DNA from: Tritrichomonas musculus
Lineage: Eukaryota; Parabasalia; Tritrichomonadida; Tritrichomonadidae
Reading direction: 5' to 3'
DNA: 64,000 bases
Assembly: GCA_039105265.1 (NCBI GenBank)
Contig: JAPFFF010000039.1
Location: 434,001-498,000 of the forward strand
The translations under genes and the position numbers were made by a program. The notes under the pieces were generated by a model. It saw only the letters and a list, made by a program, of their open reading frames with translations, searched no databases and was not told the DNA's origin. Positions 38,915 through 48,479 of this stretch are shown piece by piece (the stretch's first letter is position 1; each line of letters starts with the position of its first letter).

Positions 38915-40226
38915 ATTCATTCCTACTCATGAATCGTCCATCAAATGTTGTATCAAATGCAGTATCTGGATATAGCTTTTTATTGACAGTTAATTGACAT
39001 TTTTCATAAACGATGTTCTGAAATACTGTACAATCTTTAGGATTACGAGGGAACATCATTGTAATATTAGTTGCATTTCTTAATGGAACAGATTTAGATA
39101 CTTCAAGACCATTAGCAGTTGGTAATCCTTCAAATATTTCACGAGTTAATTCTTGAGCTGGTACAATAATTGGTTCCTTAAGTGTTTCCATTAATCCCAA
39201 AACAACTTCATGCTTAACACCAAATCCCGCGCAATTAGTTCTAGCAATTCGAATGAATCCATTACTGGCTAATTGAAGTGTATTTTGTTTGATATGCCAT
39301 AAATTAAACTTCTTATCAACAACACTAACTCCAGTAAATGTAGTAACACCATCTCCACCCTCTTCATCTTCACCTTTTTCTTCAATTTTGGTAACAATTT
39401 TGGCTGGACGATTGATTTGAGTAAAGTGAGTAGTAATTGGGCAAATAGTTGGTGTGTAATAGAGTGCATTAACTTCATAATCCATGAATCTTAAAACATC
39501 AGCAACGGCAAGTGGATCAACTTGACACCAAACTAATGCTTCCAATGATGTACGTATTTCTTCTTCAACTTCACCTAAAATTCGATTTGGATATAAACGC
39601 CATGCTTGTAATGCTAATTGATCAGTGAATGGTATAACTAATTCCATTTGAACTGGTACAATAGCGTTATTTGCAAATTGTCTCAATGGAATGTAAACAC
39701 CACATACACCTGGTAAGTATTTAGAAACTTTCTCCCATAATGAATGAGCTTTTGGTGATGCAATTTTGACTTCTCTAGCACGGATAGCATTGTATGCAAA
39801 TGATTCACGAATTAATTGATCTTGACGATATGTTTCAACAAGTTTACCATCAACCCAAAATCTACAATCTTCAATGATTTCAACAGCATCTTTGAATCCA
39901 ATGAATATACGATTGAGTCCTTCAGTGTCTAAATCAAATGCATTAGCATAAATTGGATCCTGAAATTTAACTGAAAAATCGATCTTCATTGTTATGAATC
40001 CTTTTTCGATTTGACTAATTGTATGACCTGAATGAGTTAATTTCATGCGAGTTTTTGTACCTATTGGCATTGGAGCATCTTTGTTTTGAAATTCTTCAGT
40101 AACGAATGAGAAAGTATTATCACCACCATTTTTCTGTACTAAATTACGTAATGTATCGTTGAAGAAATCGAGAACATCACCTTCATCATTACCTGTATTC
40201 TTAAATTGAGCGTTTTGGTACGACAT
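38892..40226 (-). CDS. Polinton fossil part: major capsid-like protein
   Basis: 444 residues, beta-rich. By size, order and general text it fits the double jelly-roll major capsid protein described for trichomonad Mavericks. Convergent with the polymerase-type gene. Confidence 0.6.
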   Translation of the reverse strand: MSYQNAQFKNTGNDEGDVLDFFNDTLRNLVQKNGGDNTFSFVTEEFQNKDAPMPIGTKTRMKLTHSGHTISQIEKGFITMKIDFSVKFQDPIYANAFDLDTEGLNRIFIGFKDAVEIIEDCRFWVDGKLVETYRQDQLIRESFAYNAIRAREVKIASPKAHSLWEKVSKYLPGVCGVYIPLRQFANNAIVPVQMELVIPFTDQLALQAWRLYPNRILGEVEEEIRTSLEALVWCQVDPLAVADVLRFMDYEVNALYYTPTICPITTHFTQINRPAKIVTKIEEKGEDEEGGDGVTTFTGVSVVDKKFNLWHIKQNTLQLASNGFIRIARTNCAGFGVKHEVVLGLMETLKEPIIVPAQELTREIFEGLPTANGLEVSKSVPLRNATNITMMFPRNPKDCTVFQNIVYEKCQLTVNKKLYPDTAFDTTFDGRFMSRNEFIFGVQQ

Positions 40227-40252
40227 TTGCGAGTGAGTAAAAATATGAATGA

Positions 40253-40570
40253 ATGATTAAATTTTTTATGCAAAACCAAATGGCTTTTGGTAGCTGGTTT
40301 AAGAAATTAGGTGAGAAAATTAAGAATGGCTTTAGAAAAGTGTTACCGATTGCACGAAAGGTTGGTCAAGTAGCTCAAACAGTTGTTGGGCCTGCATTAG
40401 GAGCAGTTGGTTCTGTAATTGGTGGTGATAAAGGTAAAGTTCTAAATCAATGGGGTAATGTTGTTAATCAAGCTGGTGGACAAATCAGTAAATATTCAAA
40501 TATGGTTAATGCTAAAGTTGAGGATCCGAGATATAAACCCGGTATGTTTAATGTACCTTTATTGAAGTAG
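40253..40570 (+). CDS. Polinton fossil part: small amphipathic virion-type protein
   Basis: 105 residues (the ATG at 40,280 may be used instead). A basic amphipathic helix (W-F-K-K-L-G-E-K-I-K-N) is followed by a glycine/alanine/valine-rich hydrophobic stretch, like small membrane-active virion proteins. Divergent from the capsid-like gene. Confidence 0.5.
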   Translation: MIKFFMQNQMAFGSWFKKLGEKIKNGFRKVLPIARKVGQVAQTVVGPALGAVGSVIGGDKGKVLNQWGNVVNQAGGQISKYSNMVNAKVEDPRYKPGMFNVPLLK

Positions 40571-40604
40571 AATGATTAATGGATGAATTGATTGAAAATT
40601 ATCA

Positions 40605-40802
40605 TTAGGAATACAATCGGGCACGCATTTCATCTGTCAATTCAGGATCAGGTTCAGGTATCAATTTCATCACTCTAATGACAAGATTAGCGAACTCAAT
40701 AACGGTCAAACATGTTAATATAACACTGATGTACAACATAGACATAGTCTCGAATCGAAGATTCTTTTGAACTAAATCAAAAATATTTTTACTTAAGACC
40801 AA
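40605..40802 (-). CDS. Polinton fossil part: small membrane protein
   Basis: 65 residues with one likely membrane helix (about 21-45). Function unknown. Confidence 0.4.
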   Translation of the reverse strand: MVLSKNIFDLVQKNLRFETMSMLYISVILTCLTVIEFANLVIRVMKLIPEPDPELTDEMRARLYS

Positions 40803-40808
40803 ATATTT

Positions 40809-41147
40809 ATGTCAGAGATTAAGGTGTTGGAACCAGTTAAGAATGTTATTAAAGAATTCGATACACCAGATGAGTTCAATATGTATTACATGAAGAATAA
40901 GGATGAAATTGATAAACTAACGACTCATAAGTTGAATAAGATGTTCAAGATTGATGGGTATCGAATAACTAGAATACAAGGTACATTAATGCTCAGAACT
41001 GATTATGCAGCGAAGAAAAGGATAGATAAACAAGCTTCGTCTGTTGATGAATTAAGGGATAGAATTGATGAGTTGCAGAGTGAATATGAAGAAATTAAAG
41101 ATCGAATGAATCAATTGATTGAAATCGTTAATAAACACTTTAGTTAA
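40809..41147 (+). CDS. Polinton fossil part: accessory protein with N-K-x-F-K-I-D motif and coiled coil
   Basis: 112 residues. L-N-K-M-F-K-I-D at about 43-50 matches the small protein at 16,365-16,781 of the first Polinton. The C-terminal third is a coiled coil. Function unknown. Confidence 0.6.
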   Translation: MSEIKVLEPVKNVIKEFDTPDEFNMYYMKNKDEIDKLTTHKLNKMFKIDGYRITRIQGTLMLRTDYAAKKRIDKQASSVDELRDRIDELQSEYEEIKDRMNQLIEIVNKHFS

Positions 41148-41157
41148 GGTTCATTGT

Positions 41158-42042
41158 TCATTCTTGAATTACTGTCTCTCCTCCTTCAGTTACATTTACA
41201 TACATGTAAGGATGACTGTCTGGCTTTATATTTTTGATCGAAAGCAATCGTTGATATAGTGCATAGAATTCATCAAAATCAAGATTAGACGCTGATTGTG
41301 AATAAATGAAGTGCAATTGTTGTTTGTTGAAACATGGAAATATGAATAACGTTGTGATTTCATTCTTAATGTGAGGTTTAATGCCTTTCCATCCTTGAAT
41401 GAGTAAGAAGTAAGTAATGTTTGTATGTCTACAACGACGAATTTGTTGACTAAAGAATGATTCCTCTGATGAAAACAATTTACTGTTACTAATATCATCA
41501 AATAGAACGATTGTGTGTAAGTAAGGTTTACTGAAGGGACTTTGTCCTGGCTGTAAGCCGTCATTAATGTGTAAAGCATCGAATAAAGCTTCACGTTGTT
41601 CATCAATGATTTTGTCTTCTAAATGTTCACGGAGAATGAGATAGTATAGATTCTTTGCAGCAATGAGAGTTTTAATGAATTCAACTGAATCCTTTTCACT
41701 AATGGTGACATAAGGCATTCGAATCATTTGCTTCAATGATTGAAAGGATTTATCGTTTTCATCACCGTTTTTAGTAACGTAAATCAATAAATGATGTGTA
41801 TTTAATAGAGATATCTTAATGATTTCCTCTAATGCTATCACTGTTTTGCCCAATGATTGTTTGCCAACAATGACATTCACTGAATTGTAACGAACTTTGA
41901 TATCTTGATGTATTGGTTTAATTAATGAATTACTGGTTTCATTAGATTTGGACTTTAATGTATCATTAACTTTGTCTCTAATGAATGATAAATTGTATGA
42001 AGGTTCTGTTGTCATAAATGCGTTTTCATCAAAAATAAACAT
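41158..42042 (-). CDS. Polinton fossil part: genome-packaging-type ATPase
   Basis: 294 residues. Walker A is G-K-Q-S-L-G-K-T near residues 58-65, and Walker B-like V-L-F-D-D-I-S-N lies near 180. The family equivalent is the FtsK/HerA (A32-type) ATPase that fills capsids with DNA. Confidence 0.7.
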   Translation of the reverse strand: MFIFDENAFMTTEPSYNLSFIRDKVNDTLKSKSNETSNSLIKPIHQDIKVRYNSVNVIVGKQSLGKTVIALEEIIKISLLNTHHLLIYVTKNGDENDKSFQSLKQMIRMPYVTISEKDSVEFIKTLIAAKNLYYLILREHLEDKIIDEQREALFDALHINDGLQPGQSPFSKPYLHTIVLFDDISNSKLFSSEESFFSQQIRRCRHTNITYFLLIQGWKGIKPHIKNEITTLFIFPCFNKQQLHFIYSQSASNLDFDEFYALYQRLLSIKNIKPDSHPYMYVNVTEGGETVIQE

Positions 42043-42084
42043 TAATATTGAGCTTAATGGTTAATACAGTGATTCAGAATGAAT

Positions 42085-43230
42085 TTATTGTGGTGGTGCT
42101 AAAGCATTTGGTATCATGAATTCTCCTCCTTCACGTTGATAAGCAGGGTTATTCATTAATGCATTCTGATGCGCTCGTTCAACTAATTGAGTTAATGTAG
42201 TAGTAACGTCATGAGTTAATGCAGTTTTCTGATCTTCACTCCATTGATCATTAGTGTAATTGAGTCTGAATATCATATCATCAACGGTTTGATCAATTTC
42301 ACCAGCACGTGATTTCTTAATTTTTGCAGCAGATTTTTCATTAGTGACACCATATTTTGTATACAATGGTTGAAGAACTGTTGTATTCCAAAAGTCAGCA
42401 ATAGCTTTTGCAGAAACTTGTAACCTTAATTTCTTCGGAACTTCACAAATTTGAAGAGCACCATCAATGAATGGACCAGCTACATATTTACGGAATCTAT
42501 TATATGAAGACATTCGTTTTGGTGGTTTAACGTTGTATTTAGTTAAATCATATCCCGCAAACTCAACTGGATTATTATTGAAAGAAGAAACGTTACCACG
42601 TAAACTAACATTACTGTTTTCATCATCGTAAGTAACATTATACAATTGCTTTCTGAAATCATTGAATGAGTGATTATGACGATCTTCACGAGTTGGGTAT
42701 TTATTGTAATAAGCTAATGTTTCAGGATAATTGCTAGCTTTAGTTGTATAACCATTGACAAACATTGGTTCACCTTTACGATTGGATATAACGACATCAG
42801 GAATTCCATCATTATTTATATCAGTCAAGTTTTGTAATGAAGCTGGTGCATTAGGATTACGTTTATTGAGTTTCCATGGTGAACTTGGATTAGCTGCATT
42901 ATGTTTAGTAATTAAATCCTCTGCACCTTGTGGAGAGATTGCATTCTTTACACGTTTGATATCACGTTGAAGGTCTAATATAATGTGTTGCAGTTCCTTC
43001 ATACCGACTTTATTGTTACTAAATCCACCAAATAATTGACCATCTCTAGCGGCAGCAAGAAACCTTGCAATTAATTCAGTTTTAGCAACATTAACATCAC
43101 CATTAGAGTAACGTTGAACTTCTTGAATCGTTAATGGCTGTGGTGCATATTTATTATAAATGTTTAGCAAATCCTGAACAGAAAGCGTGTTTTGCATGAA
43201 ATCAGCTAATGGATTAACTTGTTGAGTCAT
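42085..43230 (-). CDS. Polinton fossil part: unknown, possibly minor virion protein
   Basis: 381 residues. The central text D-I-N-N-D-G-I-P-D-V-V is like a calcium-binding loop of VCBS/FG-GAP repeats. No other motif is recognised. Confidence 0.5.
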   Translation of the reverse strand: MTQQVNPLADFMQNTLSVQDLLNIYNKYAPQPLTIQEVQRYSNGDVNVAKTELIARFLAAARDGQLFGGFSNNKVGMKELQHIILDLQRDIKRVKNAISPQGAEDLITKHNAANPSSPWKLNKRNPNAPASLQNLTDINNDGIPDVVISNRKGEPMFVNGYTTKASNYPETLAYYNKYPTREDRHNHSFNDFRKQLYNVTYDDENSNVSLRGNVSSFNNNPVEFAGYDLTKYNVKPPKRMSSYNRFRKYVAGPFIDGALQICEVPKKLRLQVSAKAIADFWNTTVLQPLYTKYGVTNEKSAAKIKKSRAGEIDQTVDDMIFRLNYTNDQWSEDQKTALTHDVTTTLTQLVERAHQNALMNNPAYQREGGEFMIPNALAPPQ

Positions 43231-43275
43231 TTGCTTGACACTAAAAATAAAAATGAATGAAATCGAATTTACGTT

Positions 43276-43743
43276 TTAAAATGCATCAGGGTCTATTTCG
43301 GTTTCAATGAATTCATCTTTGGGTTCATCAATGATTTGATTTCTGATTCGATTAATGTTTTGTTGATTTAAGCATTGATGAATCTCTGATGGGTAATAAA
43401 CGATTTCTTTATATTCTTGAGCTTCAAAGTCAACATTTAATATAAACATTTTTGACTTGTTCTTAGGTAAAGATCGTTTATCAGATTCACTGAATGATAT
43501 ACATAATTGCTTGTCATAAATTTCAAGTATTTGTTTGTGATTAATGTATATATTTTTGTCTTCAAAGACGAACAATTCAATGAATACAGGCTTAATGCAG
43601 AGTTGTTTATACTTGTTCTTAAATGCATCCTTACCTTCGAAGTAAACGTTTGCACTATTTGGTGTACATGAATGGTTTTGTTTAGTGTATTTACTAATGG
43701 TTTCAACGAATTTGGTGATTGAATTGTACGTTAACTTTGTCAT
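43276..43743 (-). CDS. Polinton fossil part: unknown protein
   Basis: 155 residues on the same strand as the two genes downstream of it. No recognised motif; acidic C-terminus. Confidence 0.45.
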   Translation of the reverse strand: MTKLTYNSITKFVETISKYTKQNHSCTPNSANVYFEGKDAFKNKYKQLCIKPVFIELFVFEDKNIYINHKQILEIYDKQLCISFSESDKRSLPKNKSKMFILNVDFEAQEYKEIVYYPSEIHQCLNQQNINRIRNQIIDEPKDEFIETEIDPDAF

Positions 43744-43844
43744 TTGCGTTGCAGTAAAAATATTTGCAATAATGGTTTCAAATAATGTTGGAATTGTTTG
43801 AAAAATAAAGGATGTAAGGACTTTGTCCGAGCCGAAGGCCTGAA

Positions 43845-44102
43845 TTAAAACATTAAAGCATCTGAATCAAAGTCATAGTTTAATTGTTTCAATTGATCAT
43901 CAGTAAATACTTCATCAGATTCGTTTGCACTAAGATCTAAATTAAAATCACCAATATCGTATAATGTTTGAATTTCGTTTTGCATATAATTAATGGAATG
44001 AAGTAAATGATCATGTTTTTGATTGTTCTTACATTCATTCATTTGTGAAACACATTTATCAATACACTGTTTATAATAATTGTATTCACTAGTTACTGTC
44101 AT
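43845..44102 (-). CDS. Polinton fossil part: small acidic protein
   Basis: 85 residues, helical N-terminal half, acidic C-terminus. First gene inward of the right inverted repeat. Function unknown. Confidence 0.4.
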   Translation of the reverse strand: MTVTSEYNYYKQCIDKCVSQMNECKNNQKHDHLLHSINYMQNEIQTLYDIGDFNLDLSANESDEVFTDDQLKQLNYDFDSDALMF

Positions 44103-44152
44103 CTTTCTTTTTCGTTGGTGATAAAATAAATTCTAACACTAATTCTTACATT

Positions 44153-44370
44153 AATAACCGTATTATTTTTGGAATTGTTTGAAAAATAAATGGCATAACG
44201 AATTTGTCATGTTCGATAAATCCGAGAAAATTGCAGTAGTGTCATTGATAACGGCAAATCAAATGTAAATCAAAATTGAAGACCACAAATTACAAAATTC
44301 TGGGAAGGCAAAAAAAATACAAATTATCGGAACTGCATTTTGTACCTATTCTTATCTACATTACACTACT
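44153..44370 (-). repeat. Right terminal inverted repeat of the Polinton fossil
   Basis: Reverse complement of 36,653-36,870; flanked by GATTC (44,371-44,375). Confidence 0.88.
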
Positions 44371-44375
44371 GATTC

Positions 44376-45182
44376 CCCTTTTTATTATTAAACAAACTAA
44401 AAATAAAACAATTTATAATAATAAGATAGAAATCATCATTCATTAATTTTTGGTTTTCTGGTTGGAATTCTTCTTGATATTTCTTCAGTGATGCCTTTTT
44501 GTCCATCCTTTGAATATATAGAATTACATCTGAATGTGCCAGTCCATTTGAGCCACTCACCTGAGATTTCTTATATTATTCTGCAATTCTTCAGATTTAC
44601 TGTATCTAATCGATAATATAAGAACATATTTTCTCAATTCAATCAGATTTTGATCTCAGTCAATTCAACACCAAGAATATTGAATATCCAGTTTGTCTCT
44701 GATTTCGATCACATTTAAAAAAGTGACAAATAAAAAGTCGGAAGGAAACGACTGATTGAATTTCACATCGATATTTTTTTTCTGTTACTAATTGGTCATT
44801 GGATATTTTCTATTGTTTCTTCGACAAGAAACCAACTTTACATTCAATATTCTTGGTGTTGAATGATGGTAAATCCATGATCTTTCCGAAGATGAAAATG
44901 TTCAAGTTTTTTGTCAATTTAATATCTTTCGGTGTGCAAAGTTACATGAAAAACAGAGGCGAGAGTCGACTGTTGCTGGGAAGTCTTTGAGTTTTCATTC
45001 CGATGACCAACTTTCTGTACCATTGGCACCAAACTGAATCAAGCAGAAGATAAATTGCGTGATTTCCTCATTGAGAGGTAGTCACAATCAGGAACAAGTA
45101 AATCTTAAATGGCTATGTTTGATTTCACCACCATTCAAAAAGTTAATTGTGTTTGTAACTTTTTCAATCAGTGCTTGAATTC
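44376..45182. other. Gene debris and an inverted duplication
   Basis: No clear gene. The block CAACACCAAGAATATTGAAT (near 44,666-44,685) is repeated inverted near 44,843-44,862. Short minus-strand stretches (for example Q-F-G-A-N-G-T-E-S-W near 45,015-45,050) read like protein but are interrupted. It may be shattered coding sequence. Confidence 0.35.
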
Positions 45183-45609
45183 AGATGTGACAAACTTCCT
45201 TCAATGATGTCGTTATGGCATTCTTCAATCGCTTTGCCAGTGGCTTGCGAAACATTGCACTTCGCTTCAATTTTTTACTCGTCTTTCGAGGTTTGTATCT
45301 GAATAGACTTTTGACTTCTTCTTTGAAAGTGTCGCGAGCAATCAATGATGGATGCTTGATACAAACGAAGAAGACTGTGAGAGATGATTTAAAATGGCCT
45401 TCATCTTCATCTTCTTCATCAAGTTCGACATCGCGGACGAGTACTTGCCAGTGAGGAAAGCTGAACTGCCGAAATGATGCACTCGCGTACCACTCGATTT
45501 GCCACTAATATTTTCTCTCAGATGCTGAAGCTGAGTGAGAGTTCTTTGGTTGTGGTCTAAAGGTGAGTTCGCAATTGAGAAGGTCTAGTTGATAACCGTA
45601 GTCAATGAG
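45183..45609 (-). pseudogene. Interrupted gene relic, family unknown
   Basis: The minus strand reads as protein for roughly 140 codons, with at least one interruption, up to a TGA at 45,183. Examples are F-P-H-W-Q-V-L-V-R-D-V-E-L-D followed by an acidic run, then S-S-L-T-V-F-F-V-C-I-K-H-P. The text is of normal composition and more GC-rich than the surroundings. It is cut at its upstream side by the A-tract at 45,610. No family recognised; the basic C-terminus is followed by the spacer. Confidence 0.45.
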
Positions 45610-45662
45610 AAAAAAAAAAAAAAAAAAAAAAAAAAAGACTGGATCAGGTGCAATTGGTGATC

Positions 45663-45695
<33 letters not shown>
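45610..45695. repeat. A-tract and T-tract flanking a short unique core
   Basis: A-run 45,610-45,636 and T-run 45,667-45,695 are separated by about 30 bases of ordinary sequence. On paper this is a strong hairpin. It may be real, or mark a place where sequences were joined. Confidence 0.6.
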
Positions 45696-45870
45696 CAAAT
45701 AAATAAAAACATTGAATAATACTGGAACTAATACACAATCAGATTTTACTAAATACATAAAAAAATTTGTATAAAAGTGGATTGGGCGAATAATCCTTTC
45801 AGTTCACAGTGGAAGTAATAATTGTCCTTGCCATAAATGGCAACACAATCAAAAAGACTGATGACATTTT

Positions 45871-48261
45871 CTATTTCTCTTCTTCTTCATCATTTCGTAT
45901 ATAATTACGACTTTCGTTGTTTGAACTGAAATTGTCAGATGTTCTGCTTTCAAACAGGAATTCGTCGCTTTGCTCGCTGCCTCCCCCGTTCGCTGATCCG
46001 CCGTTGCTGCTCGATGCTGCAGACTCAGAAACGACGCTTTTTCTCGCCCTGAATCTGACATTCGAAACATTTGCGTGCTGAGCGAGGTTGGCGATCCGAC
46101 TGGCTGGCAGCGTGACTTCACTTGCTTCTTCCAGACGATAGCTATCGTTCGTGATTCCATCAGCATTAGAAACAAAATCTGTGCTCTCGTTAAATTTTTT
46201 TGAATTTCTCTCTTCTTCTTCAATGTAATCAACACAATCTTTGCTTTCAATTGAATTTTCTAATTCGTCACTTTTCAGTGAATTTTGGCTTCTGTTTGAA
46301 TTTCTATCTTCTTCTTCATAATTTTCAATGAATTCGTTATTTTCAATTGAATTTCCTAATTTGTCACTTTTCAGTGAATTTTGGCTTCTGTTTGAATTTC
46401 TATCTTCTTCTTCATAATTTTCAATGAATTCGTTATTTTCAATTGAATTTCCTAATTTGTCACTTTTCAGTGAATTTTGGCTTCTGTTTGAATTTCTATC
46501 TTCTTCTTCACAATTTTCAATGTAATCAATTTCACCTCTGTTTTCTGCTAGATTAGCTAATTTGTCACTTTTCACAGAATTTTGGCTTCTGTTTGAATTT
46601 CTCTCTTCTTCACAATTTTCAATGAATTCGTTATTTTTAATTGAATTCCCTAAATTGTCACTTTTCACAGAATTTTGGCTTCTGTTTGAATTTCTGTCTT
46701 CTTCTTCATTGTTTGCCAGATTTCCGTTAGTGTTTTCAATAGGTCTGTTTGAATTTTCATCTGCATCATTCAGAAAATGCACTTTATTGGCGATTTCCAC
46801 TGAATCCCTGGATTTTTTGCTGCTTTTTGAAATTGTGCTTTCCTTTCCACTTTTTCTGTCAGCATCGCCGAGGTCCACCACGTAAGGGAAGCCGATCAGA
46901 TTCAATACTACAGTCAGTTCTTTGTTAGTCAATTCAATGTAATCTCTCATATTTTTGACAAAAGTGCCAATTTTCTCTGCCAGAAGGAGTGACTCCTCGA
47001 TATTCGAGAGGCATGATGATAGATCGGTTCTCAATTGAATTTTTGTTGCCAAATTCATGAAAGAATACTTGAGGTGCTTGTGAAATATTTCAAAAACTTC
47101 TTTATTAAGTTCACAAATCTGAAGATGAAGCCTTTTTCTATTTAAATTAAAATTAAAATTTGAATGAGTATTCAAAAAGTTCTTAGGGAAAAGTTCTTCA
47201 TTTAAAGCAATGACGTTGTTTTGAAATTCTTCAAATTTAATGCTTGGAATATCAGTACGATAACGGTTTTGAGCCATTGAGTTACGTGCTTTTTTGATTA
47301 ATTTGTGAATTTGCTCAAATTCATCTTGAATTGAACAAATAAATTGAGAGCTGGTTGATTCAATTTCATTTGATTCTTGTATAAATTCTGAGAAGTTGTT
47401 CACTATTATTTCTGAAGTTAAATAAACTGGCGTCGTTTTGGTAATCTGACGATAAATGCTGGATGATGATGTATTGTAATTAAAATTGGAAGAAAAGTGG
47501 AGCGATGCTGTCTCGATAAATCTATCAAAAGAGTCAGAAAAATATTTCCATTTCTTGGCAAATTGAATATAATATTGATTGTTTTTTAAGAAATTACGAA
47601 TAACATATTCAAGCTGGGTGAATGCTAACATTAATTTACGAAGTTGTTCAGGTGCTCGAAATGACGATAACGAAGGTGAAGGAATGGTGTCTTCGTTAAT
47701 TTTTTTTCTTCGTATGTTTGTTGTTTTTCTCATATTATTATGATATTCATTATTATATTGTTGTTCATATTTTGATAAATTATGCGTTTTGGATTTTTTG
47801 GATTTGGCGGTTATAGGAGAATAATGATATGGCGAGCTCGGAGGATGAATTTCAAATTGTGGTTCAATTTTTTGATCTAAGAAATTAATTATATTGTCAT
47901 TATTGCTAAAATCTATTTCTGTTATATCTTTTTTGGTTGAATCTAGATAGTCATTATAATAATTATTATTTGATAATTGAGGATCGTAATTGGATGATTT
48001 TTTATTTACTTGTTTTTGTCCTTTTTTTGGAATTCGAATTTCATTATTGACTTTGGATAAATTAGTTATATTGATTTGTTTTGTATTATAGATCAGAGAA
48101 GTTTGACGTAAAGCAAATTCAAATTGAGCAAGCCCATCTCCAATATTAAATCTTGCTTTGTTGGGTATTCGATGCATAAAATATGTTTTGAATGAAAAAA
48201 AACGAGCAAAATCCCAAATCTGAAAAACAAATAAAAAAATAGAAGTATCTCGTAAATACAC
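45871..48261 (-). CDS. Large low-complexity protein with 32-residue repeats
   Basis: Up to 796 residues; no named family recognised. The first 28 residues (rich in F, Y, W) do not resemble the rest, so the true start may be the ATG at 48,175-48,177 (M29, M-H-R-I-P-N-K). Alternatively a TTTTTCAG at about 48,220 (minus strand) is a splice acceptor. Residues about 200-470 are helical and could form a BAR- or coiled-coil-like bundle. Residues about 515-680 contain five to six copies of an acidic, asparagine/serine-rich unit with E-E-E-D-R-N-S-N-R-S-Q-N-S. The C-terminus is serine/glycine/asparagine-rich and disordered. Confidence 0.75.
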   Translation of the reverse strand: MYLRDTSIFLFVFQIWDFARFFSFKTYFMHRIPNKARFNIGDGLAQFEFALRQTSLIYNTKQINITNLSKVNNEIRIPKKGQKQVNKKSSNYDPQLSNNNYYNDYLDSTKKDITEIDFSNNDNIINFLDQKIEPQFEIHPPSSPYHYSPITAKSKKSKTHNLSKYEQQYNNEYHNNMRKTTNIRRKKINEDTIPSPSLSSFRAPEQLRKLMLAFTQLEYVIRNFLKNNQYYIQFAKKWKYFSDSFDRFIETASLHFSSNFNYNTSSSSIYRQITKTTPVYLTSEIIVNNFSEFIQESNEIESTSSQFICSIQDEFEQIHKLIKKARNSMAQNRYRTDIPSIKFEEFQNNVIALNEELFPKNFLNTHSNFNFNLNRKRLHLQICELNKEVFEIFHKHLKYSFMNLATKIQLRTDLSSCLSNIEESLLLAEKIGTFVKNMRDYIELTNKELTVVLNLIGFPYVVDLGDADRKSGKESTISKSSKKSRDSVEIANKVHFLNDADENSNRPIENTNGNLANNEEEDRNSNRSQNSVKSDNLGNSIKNNEFIENCEEERNSNRSQNSVKSDKLANLAENRGEIDYIENCEEEDRNSNRSQNSLKSDKLGNSIENNEFIENYEEEDRNSNRSQNSLKSDKLGNSIENNEFIENYEEEDRNSNRSQNSLKSDELENSIESKDCVDYIEEEERNSKKFNESTDFVSNADGITNDSYRLEEASEVTLPASRIANLAQHANVSNVRFRARKSVVSESAASSSNGGSANGGGSEQSDEFLFESRTSDNFSSNNESRNYIRNDEEEEK
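46267..46720. repeat. Coding tandem repeat, period 93-105 bp (mostly 96)
   Basis: The block starting GTCACTTTTCA recurs at 46,267, 46,363, 46,459, 46,564 and 46,657. All spacings (96, 96, 105, 93) are multiples of three, so the frame is kept. The middle copies are nearly identical, which points to recent expansion. Confidence 0.9.
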
Positions 48262-48479
48262 TGAATTAACTTATGTAACTCTATTTTATTCACCAAATGA
48301 TTTGAAATCTAAGAAAAATTATTTGAAATCTCGATTTAATTTTTTTATGAATAAATAAATTCATATGTTATCTATTGCTACTATCTTTTGTTGTTTTATT
48401 TAACTTTTTTTAAAGAAAAATATCAAATTATGAGAAACAATTTAATTTTTATGAATTAAACAACAGGCTTTGCTTTATA

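Larger units (their letters stand above)
36653..44370. mobile_element. Polinton/Maverick fossil with terminal inverted repeats, incomplete
   Basis: 7,718 bp. Ends are 218-bp inverted repeats (36,653-36,870 and 44,153-44,370) that look identical by eye and start AGTAGTGTAATGTAG, with the AG...CT termini of the family. The five bases GATTC flank both sides (36,648-36,652 and 44,371-44,375) as target duplication. Parts seen are the N-terminal portion of a family-B-polymerase-type protein, a capsid-like protein, a packaging ATPase and several small or unknown proteins. It is well below the 15-20 kb usual for the family, so it is incomplete, with one or a few breaks. The matching ends suggest a young insertion. 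Confidence 0.88.

Noticed and set aside
44799-45454. Plus-strand frames of 63 and 79 codons
   Set aside because: The minus strand of 45,183-45,609 reads as better protein; the plus frames are its shadow or random.
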